64,000 nucleotides of DNA, from the NCBI RefSeq assembly GCF_000281045.1, contig NW_008246071.1, positions 634,028 through 698,027 of the forward strand, read 5' to 3'. Origin of the DNA: Saprolegnia diclina VS20. Lineage: Eukaryota; Oomycota; Saprolegniomycetes; Saprolegniales; Saprolegniaceae. A program made the position numbers and the translations under genes. Positions 56,187 to 64,000 of this stretch are shown in pieces. The notes under the pieces were generated by a model. That model saw nothing but the letters and a program-made list of their open reading frames with translations, had not been told where the DNA came from and searched no databases. Within the stretch, counting starts at the first letter, position 1, and every line of letters begins with the position of its first letter.

Positions 56187-56213
56187 TCCGGATACGATAC
56201 CGAGCGTATCCGG
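56187..56213. promoter_or_regulatory. Paired TCCGGATA elements in bidirectional promoter
   Basis: TCCGGATA (56187-56194) and TATCCGG (56207-56213) form an inverted pair around gatacc-gagcg. They sit in the 218-bp spacer between the dynein (56133) and E1 (56352) start codons. Confidence 0.5.
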
Positions 56214-56351
56214 TTGTCCTCGGACTCAATTGACTGCGCGGTACTATTTTTTTGATTTTGCAATTTCTGATATGGGTCACAGCTTGAAGCCACGTGCTTT
56301 TTTATAAATTGAGTTGCAATTGAGCGTATCCAGCGGTGGCAGAAGGCAAAA

Positions 56352-59300
56352 ATGTGGCGGCTCCTTCCTCGAGCGACGGACGCGCGCAAGGCGCATGGCC
56401 GGTGGGCCTCGGCCGCATGGCGCGGGTACGGTGCTGGCAGCGACAACGGCGACGTCCAAGGTACCAGCGGCGACACGCCGTGGCGCGTGCAAAAGATGAG
56501 CGCGTCGGCGATTCGGTCGCAGGAAGAGACCCGGCGCGTGCTCATCTTGATCCGCACGTTCAAGCAGTATGGCCACTTTGTCGCGCACATTGACCCGCTC
56601 GAAAACAGTCCGTCCAAGAATGCACGTAGTAGCTCATGGCGAAACATTTGTATGGCGTAGGCGAGAAGATGCCCGAGCTGCAAAAGTGGAACTGGGGCAG
56701 TCGCTGGGTCGAGAAGCCGTACTTTGACGACTTTAACCTCAACTCGCTCGCGCACGGCAAGAACCTCGAGCTCACGGCGCATGGTACGCCAGCCCTTTTC
56801 GCTTCTCGACGCTCGACGGCACCATTCTAGGCTTCTCGGAGGCGGACCTGGACCGCGAGTTCTTCATTGGCGACGACCTCTCGATTGGCCCGATCGCAAC
56901 GCTCCGCAACGTACGGCGCTATGGAAAGTACACGTCTCATGCTAGCACCCAACAGATCGTGGACGAGCTCCGGGGCTTGTATTGCGGGCACATTGCCACC
57001 GAGTACCAGCACCTGCGCAACCGCGACGCCGCCCTCTGGATCCGACAGAGCCTCACCAAGTACAAGGTGCGTCGCCCTTGTGTTCGCGGAACGACTCGAC
57101 CTCTCCGTGCAGGATTTTGAGTTTTCGCCGACGGAAAAGACGGCGATCTTCCAGCACATGCTGCGCGCCGAGCTTTTCGAAAAGTTTCTTGGCCGGCGGT
57201 ACAGATTCTGTAGTAGACTCTGTTTCGATCCCTGCGTAGCTTTTCGGGCGCCAAGCGCTTCTCGATCGAAGGCGGCGAGAGCATCATCCCGGGGCTGAAG
57301 GAGCTCCTCGAGAGCGCGAGCGATGCTGGCGTCGACTCTGTGCACATGGGGATGGCCCACCGCGGTACAGTGTCCGTCGTTACGGCATATTCTCAAGCGA
57401 AGCATGTAGGACGCCTCAACGTGCTCGCCAACGTCTTGCAGCGTCCCCTCCATGCGATCATGTCGCAGTTTCAGCCGTACTTGCCAGACGAGCCAGAGTA
57501 CCCCAACAATTCGGACGACGTCCGGTACCACTTGGGCACGGTCTCGCACTTGACGATGCGCAATGGCAAGACCATGGAGGTCCGGATTGGTGCCAAATGC
57601 CGCTTTCCCGTCACCTTGGGACTAGGTGAAATTGGCCGCCAACCCATCGCACTTGGAAGCTGTAGACATGCATCGCCAACCACGCGTCGTTATGCTGCGT
57701 TGCCGTAGGTCAACTCGGTCGTATTGGGGGAGACGCGGGCGTGCCAGGACCAGCTTTCTGACGCGAACGGCTCTCGCGTGATGCCGCTACTGCTGCACGG
57801 CGACGCCTCCATGTTCCAGGGCTCGGTCCGGTACACTCGTGTGGCGCGTGCGTGGTATATACCGGTATGCATGTAGTGAGGCCTTTGGCTTCAGCGCGCT
57901 CGAGGATTTCAAGACTGGCGGCACGGTCCACGTCATCATCAACAACCAGATTGGCTTTACGACTCTGCCCAAGCAAGCCGACTCGGCCGTTTATTGCAGG
58001 TACCTTCCTCGCTGAACACGCTGCATGCGAAGATTGCGCGTAGCGATGTCGCCAAAATCTCGCGCAGTCCGATCTTCCACGTCAATGGCGACGACCCCGA
58101 AGCGGTGGTCAAGGTGATGAAAATGGCGGTCGAGTACCGGCAAAAGTTCAAGTGCGACGTGGTCGTCGATCTCGTGTGTTATCGCCGCCATGGCCACAAC
58201 GAGCAGGTACTGGAGATACATCCATCTCCCAATCAACTTTGTGAATAGGACTCGCCCGAGATCACGGCCCCCGTCATGTATCATCGCATCAACCAGCACC
58301 CGACCGTGATCAACCTCTACTGCAAGCAGCTTCTCAAGGACGGGCACTTGACGCCTTCCGACAAGGCGTCGTTGGCCAACGCGATCGAGGTCGAGCTCGC
58401 GGCCGAGCTCGAGCACTCGAAATCGTGTCCGTCGCCGTGGGACAACATGGGCGATGGCCACGCACGCCGCGTGGACGACCCTAACGACGCGCTCCGAGCT
58501 GGCTTTGTCGACACGGGCGTCGACCGCAAACTGCTGGAAGAAGTTGGCGCCCAGATTTTCCGACTGCCGCCGGGCTTTACCGCCCACAAAAAGGTATATT
58601 TGCGTGTTCGTGCGACACCAATCACGTCGAAGTCGTAGGTGGAAGCCATCATGAACAACCGCCTACGTGCGGTCGAGACAGGCGCCCGTGTCGACTGGGC
58701 GACGGCCGAAGCGTTGGCGTTCGGGTCGCTCCTCGCCGAGGGCGTTCACGTGCGCCTTAGTGGTCAAGATTGCGAGCGCGGTACATTCAACCAAGTACAA
58801 TCTCGCTTGCCTCTGCCATTGGCGCTGACAAGGCGAGGTGTTAGCGCCACGCAGTTTTGTACGACCAGTTTGAAGCCCTCTCCATGCGGAACGTGACCTA
58901 CACACCGCTCAATGGTAATCGATGACGCAGTGTCTCAACCCACCCATAAGAAATGAGATAGAGCTTTCGGTGGACGTCTTGGCGGCCAAGGTGGCCTCGT
59001 ACACACCGCCGGACGCTGTGACTCCTCGCATTCAGGTGTGCAACAGTCCGCTCAGCGAAGAAGGCGTCCTTGGCTTCGAGTATGGCTACAGTCTCCAGAG
59101 GTACGTCTCCTCTATACGCAGCAAGATAGTACCCCGTGGAGTAGTCCGGCGTCGCTGACCATCTGGGAGGCGCAGTTTGGAGACTTTGCCAATGGCGCCC
59201 AGACGATCATCGATACGTTTCTCGTTTGCGGCGAGCAAAAGTGGCATCGGCGGTCCGGTCTTATTCTCAATTTGCCCCACGGCTACGAAGGCCAAGGCCC

Positions 59301-60181
59301 AGAGCACAGCAGCGCCCGCGTCGAGCGGTTCCTCCAGCAAGTCAATGAAGATGCGGACGTGTTCCAGTCCGAGGCCAACGACGTGGGCGCCAACATCCAC
59401 GTGGCCATGCCGACGACACCCGCGCAGTACTTTCATGCCCTTCGCCGCCAAGTCCGCGCGCCGTACGCACCACGTTTCCATATCCTAGGATATCACCGTA
59501 TGACATCATTAGGTACCGCAAGCCGCTCGTCATGTTTACCCCGAAATCGCTCTTGCACCACCGCCCGTGCACGTCCGACTTGAACAACTTTGACCAAGGC
59601 ACAAGCTTCCAGCGCGTGCTCGGGCCCCACGCCGACGACTTGCGCCGTATGGACGACGATACCAAGGTACTCCGATCGACATAAGAAGCGCACGCCATGC
59701 TCCGATGCCCACCTTAGATTCGTCGTCTCGTGCTCTGCAGCGGCAAGATCTACTACCCCCTCGTCCAAGCCATGCGCGCACGCAACATCACCAACATCGC
59801 CACGGCGCGCGTCGAGCAGCTCGTGCCATTCCCGTTTGCGGATCTCGCGCACCACGTGCAGCAGTACCCGGACGCCCAAGTCGTTTGGGTCCAGGTAAAG
59901 ACGACGCAGAATCGAGCGGTCGTCAGGATCGCATGGTGTAGGAAGAGCCCAAGAACATGGGGGCGTGGACGTACTGCCAGCCGCGCGTCACGACTGTCAT
60001 GCGGCACCTTGGCGACGTACGTGCGCGCTCGAATAGCTCGTCCATACTGATGCCGCTCTCTGTGTAGCAACGAAGCGTGTCGTACGTTGGGCGGCCCCCG
60101 ACGGCGTCCCCAGCCACGGGCCAGTACGAGATTCATTTGCAAGAAATGCGTGGCATCATCGAAGATGCGCTCGCGCCATAG
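56352..60181 (+). CDS. 2-Oxoglutarate dehydrogenase-family E1 (OGDH or 2-oxoadipate paralogue)
   Basis: A thiamine-diphosphate E1 that decarboxylates 2-oxoglutarate (TCA cycle) or 2-oxoadipate (lysine degradation) in mitochondria. It has about a dozen or more short introns. A basic presequence ([20 protein letters not shown]) is followed by [20 protein letters not shown]. Then come [15 protein letters not shown] (across an intron), [36 protein letters not shown] and the cofactor region [12 protein letters not shown]. Later blocks are [63 protein letters not shown] and the end [18 protein letters not shown]. The N-terminal E2-binding segment of standard OGDH is not visible, which resembles DHTKD1-type 2-oxoadipate enzymes; some core motifs look more OGDH-like. 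The paralogue is therefore left open. Confidence 0.93.
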
Positions 60182-60189
60182 TAAGCACC

Positions 60190-62142
60190 TTAAGCATACA
60201 GTGTATGATACAGTGCCTCTTGCTTCTCTCGCGCGCCCAAGTAAGCTGCATGGGCGTGGTGCGACGGATCCGCCGACAGCAGCGCCGACGAGAGGGGTTG
60301 TGCCTGGTCGAGCGATGCCGAGAGGCCCAAGTACGAGCCCAGCGCCATGGCCACGCCCCGAGACGTCGTCTCGACCGCATCGGTCTCCAGCACGACCTGG
60401 CGTCCGATCGCATCCGCTAGAACAATTCGACTTAGCAAAGCATAGCAACTCGTAAACGCACCAATCATTTGGCGCCAGAGACGCGACGATGTGAGGGCGG
60501 TGCCGCTTGCGACGAGGACCGCGTCCGAGCTCGCTTGAGGTGCTACGTCGAGTGAGTGTTTTGGTAGAGAGGTATGTCGCTACCAAGCAGCGCGTAAATG
60601 GCCGCCAAGCGCAGCGCCACCGACTCGAGCGACGCGCGGAGAATGTCCACCGAGCTCGTGGCGGCGGTAATCCCGCTGATCGTGCACGACGCCTTGGCGT
60701 GCCAGCCTGGAGCGCGCTCGCCTACTGCTGGTGGCACGCAACATACCACGATCACCTCGTACCATGCAAGAACGGAAGCAATGTGAGCCCGTGGGCACCC
60801 GGCGCCATGGCTTCGAGCGCGGCTGCAGCATCTAGCGATGCGTAAGGACACGATAGGAAGTAATGTGTGTACCGTTGGGCAGCGCAAGCGTCTTCTTGGC
60901 CCATGCGTAGAGAGATCCGCCGTCCGTGAGCGCGCCGCCGAGCAGAACATGGGTCGCATTGACGCGGTAGCACCAGAGCCCTCTCGGCACCTTGCCGAGG
61001 GCAGCGATCGTGACTAGGACCCGCATCGCCGCGCTCGTACCGATCGTGAGACAGATGCGACTAGCATCCTTCATGCAACAACGACGACGCCTAGTGCTAC
61101 GAGTACCTCGGGTCGGTGCACTTGGAACCAATGTTGGCAACAGCGCCATCACCAAAGGCGAGGTAAAAGGTCGCCTCCCGAAGCAGCGGCCACCGGCGTG
61201 CGTACGTGAGGTTGAGATGCGCGTCCACGGGCACCGACGGGTCCTGCATTGCAAATACAAAGCGGGGCATCGTACATGGGAGCAAACCTGCGTCGGAGGC
61301 ATGGTCGACGCTGGTGTGTGCGTCATGGCGAGGAGCTTCGCGTGCCACGCAGCGCTTCGAAAGTCCAAGAGGCCCGTCCACGACGCCTCCGAGTAGCTCA
61401 TGGGAAGGACATCGGAGGCGGTGGTCCATGCTCGAAGTAGTACACCGACCATCGACTGCCACGCATGGACAGGCGACGGCGGCTGGCGCCGATTGTGCCG
61501 GAGCAGCGTCGGGGCGGCGTACGCGGGGTGCATCGGCGTGCCGGTTTGGTTGTACACCTACTCGACACGATGCAAACGATAGAAGAAGAGCAAGTCCTAC
61601 CTCTGCTAGGAGACCCGCCTTGGCCAGCGCGTCGCGGAGCTCATTGGCCTCGTCTGCGCACTGCCCAGCGTATGTGTAGACAGGTGTGACGGGCGCGCCG
61701 GCCGCATCGACGCCCACGAGCGACATGCCAAACGCAGAAAAGCCAACGGCCTTGACCACATATGCGCGCTGGGTCGTCAGCCAGCCGATCGTACCGTCCA
61801 GAACGCGCTCCTGTGGTCGTCGTGTGAGCTGGTCGAGAAGACGTCGGCAAAACAACTCACCACGGAAGCCTGGATGCTTCCCATATCGGCCGTGCCATCG
61901 GCGCCAATGGCACCTCGAGCCTCTTGGCAGAGCGAGCCGTCGACGGCGATCCATGCGCCGCGAACGCACACGTAGGCGCTGGCACGGACGGACGAGCTGC
62001 CAATGTCGACGACGACGATGGCCGCGTCCTTCGCCCGCGCCTCGTCCTCGCGAAGAGCCGCGGCGCGTTGCTCGTAGGCCCAGGCAACGGCAGCACCCAC
62101 CAGCGTCGTCATTGCTGCGGTCGCTACCCACACGCGCACCAT
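60190..62142 (-). CDS. FGGY-family carbohydrate kinase with N-terminal membrane anchor
   Basis: Predicted ATP-dependent sugar or sugar-acid kinase, closest in wording to gluconokinase-type members. It has about seven introns of 40-46 nt. An N-terminal anchor (VRVWVATAAMTTLVGAAVAW) precedes the N-terminal half: AAIVVVDIGSSSVRASAYV, VGFSAFGMSLVGVDAAG and VYTYAGQCADEANELRDAL. Next are TGTPMHPAYAAPTLL, SEASWTGLLDFRSAAWH and YARRWPLLREATFYLAFGD, then GAVANIGSKC. The C-terminal half has RICLTIGTSAAMRV, LWCYRVNATHVLLGGALTDGG and LTLLPFLHGERAPGWH, and finally DAVLVASGTALTSS and ETTSRGVAMALGSYLGL. Catalytic Asp/Gly motifs are present. Its stop lies 8 bp from the E1 stop. The membrane anchor is unusual for this normally cytosolic family. 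Confidence 0.88.
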
Positions 62143-62252
62143 CTCGATCTTGCCACCGCGAGGTTGATATCGCAATCGCGTTATTCACGTTTAACCCAGC
62201 GATATAACGCACGCCGATGCAATAAACCAAAGAGGTCAAATAAAAAACGCAT

Positions 62253-64000
62253 TTACACTTGCTGGTAGACGCCACCATGGGGCGTGGACGGGTCCATGGA
62301 CGCCGCATGCTTGGGCGGCAGCACGACGCGGCCGTCGGTTCGGTTGGTCACGTTGTAGTGCGTCTGCCACTCGGCTGGGAGCGCGTCGTGGTAGTTGTCG
62401 CGGGACGCACGCGAGCTGCAGCCAAACCGCCGGAACATGCGCAGGATGACAAACACGACGCAGCCGACGAAGCGCACGACGTTGAAGAAGCCGACGATAT
62501 AGCTGAGGCCCTTGAGGTAGCACCCGCTCGACATGTAGTCGGTGACCACGTAGAGCCAAATGCCATTGGTCGTGAGCCACGAGAGGAGCAAGGTCGACCG
62601 GAACGCGCGGAAGCTGTTGTCGACCTCTTCCTTCTCCTTGGCCGCCGCTTGCCGCGCCGCCTCCACCTTCTTTTGCTGCTCGACGACGTCCTTGACGTTG
62701 CCGCCGCCGGCTTTGGCCGGCCCGTGGCCACCCCCCGACTCGAGGCCTTTCGTGCCCCAGCTCAGATCGTGGAGGTTGCTGTACGCATAGATACCCAGTA
62801 CGTTCTACACAAGGTTGCATGAGCGCTCGTGCCACGAGATGAAGATGGACGTACGACGAACGTCGGAAGCATGAAGAAGTACTGCACAAAGCTGAGGAGG
62901 ATGCCAAACTCGCCGTGGACAAAGGCCGAGAGGAAGATGAGCCCAAGCGATGTGATGACACCGCCCGCAAGCTCGACGTCGCTGACCGTGCAGTTGGAGA
63001 ACATCCCCGTGATGTTGCGCGGGTCCTTCACGGCGCTCGAGCCCTTCCCGATCAAGCCGTAGATCGAGATCCCGGTCACGAGCAGCATGATAATGCCCAT
63101 GTAGAGGCAGCTAAAGAGGTAGAAGCTGGCCGTGCGCGGCTCGGGCTTGTTGCCAAGCGCAAAGACGATGAGGCCGCCAATGATTGCGAGGTAGACGGTG
63201 AGCATCGTCTGCAGCAGCGCGGGCGCCGACTCGGTAAAGGCCAGCGTCAAGACAAAGTAGAACGTGAGAAAGAGGTTGCTGAGCAGGAACCATGAGAGCA
63301 GGTTCTGGAGCGCGAGGTAGACAAACTGGAATGAAAACACGAGCTTGCGGCCAAACGAGTGGCTGCTCATGCTCCAGACGCGGCCAAAGTGCCCGATCGC
63401 AAAGAGCCCAGCGAAGAAGGACCCGTTGAGCCAGCGCCGGCGCTGCTTGATGAGGTCGACGAGCGTCTCGGGCACGTCCGTGCGCGCGATCGCGTCCTTG
63501 ACGTAGTGCATCGTCCAGCGCCGCTGCTTGCGCGCGAGAAGCTCAAAGCACAAGATGCGGTCTTCCGCGAGGTACATGTTGCCCTGGAACGGTCCGAGCT
63601 CCTTTGTCGTCGACGTGAGGCTCTTGAAGTACTCGGGCAACGGCCCGACGCCCTTGACGGCGCGAATGGCCTCGTAGCGGTACGCCGAGAACGCGCCGGG
63701 CAGCACCGAGATAAAGCCAAACACCGACTCGAGGGACTTGTCCATGATGTTGGAGATCTTGTACTCGAAGTGCTGCGCCGCAATCACCGGGTTGAAGAAG
63801 TTGGGGGCTTCGACTGCAATCTCGCCGGCGACACCGCCAATCTGCGCGTTGCGCTCCATGCTCCGGATCAAGCGAAAGACCGAGGTCTCGGCCGGAATCG
63901 TGCCGACGTCGACGAGCACCGTGTACTTGGGGTTGAGCTGCTCCGAGAACGCGTTGAAGAACCAGAGATGCGAGTTGAGCTTCCCGCCATTGTTCTCCTT
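62253..64000 (-). CDS. Chitin synthase (5' end beyond the window)
   Basis: A membrane glycosyltransferase that polymerises N-acetylglucosamine from UDP-GlcNAc. It runs off the right edge, so the N-terminus and first catalytic motifs are not seen. What is visible: [49 protein letters not shown] (the EDR catalytic motif) and [19 protein letters not shown] (the QxxRRW product-binding motif). Multiple membrane segments follow ([52 protein letters not shown]). A 50-nt intron joins FMLPTFV to [20 protein letters not shown]. The cytoplasmic tail has a coiled segment ([18 protein letters not shown]) and two more membrane segments, ending GGVYQQV. Oomycetes carry few chitin synthases. Confidence 0.95.

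Overview
This window is from the nuclear genome of a flagellated, intron-rich but compact eukaryote. It is best explained as an oomycete, probably of the Saprolegniales. The gene content supports this: a chitin synthase, axonemal dynein and other flagellar genes, RWP-RK and WH1-CRIB-RhoGAP proteins, GC-rich codon use, and many tiny introns of about 34-61 nt that usually open with GTAC and close with TAG. The species is inferred from this style, not proven. About 27 genes fill 64 kb on both strands, many with short divergent or tightly convergent spacers. Nearly every apparent frameshift or early stop disappears once these mini-introns are removed, and I joined exons by hand using donor, acceptor and phase.

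Layout, left to right: class II HMG-CoA reductase (-); two multi-pass membrane proteins (-); a small secreted cysteine-rich protein (+); a TEX47/BLUF-like protein (-); an unrecognised 528-residue protein (+); the rRNA methyltransferase NSUN5 (-); histone H2A.Z (+); an orphan protein like the N-terminus of the YME1 protease (-); the histone chaperone HIRA (+); a C18orf63-like protein (+); dynein assembly factor DNAAF3 (-); a WH1-CRIB-RhoGAP protein (+); an RWP-RK transcription factor (-); a coiled-coil protein (+); an acyl-protein thioesterase with a hydrophobic N-terminus (-); the central-pair protein SPAG17/PF6 with an apparent EF-hand tail (+); two neighbouring PX-domain proteins (-); a DeSI/PPPDE peptidase (+); a gamma-glutamylcyclotransferase-like protein (+); a Cys-rich membrane protein (-); a cytochrome P450 (+); a 14-kb axonemal dynein heavy chain (-); a 2-oxoglutarate dehydrogenase-family E1 (+); a membrane-anchored FGGY kinase (-); and the 3' part of a chitin synthase (-), cut by the right edge.

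Functional threads: DNAAF3 (arm preassembly), a dynein heavy chain (motor) and SPAG17 (central apparatus) are all zoospore-flagellum genes. H2A.Z and HIRA are chromatin genes about 1.6 kb apart. HMG-CoA reductase and P450 could both serve lipid or sterol metabolism. The most distinctive non-coding signal is a palindromic TATCCGGATA-type element, usually 40-80 bp upstream of the start codon, found before at least eight genes including two divergent pairs. A second group of promoters carries CCAAT boxes, some as inverted pairs. I saw no rRNA, tRNA, CRISPR array or mobile element.
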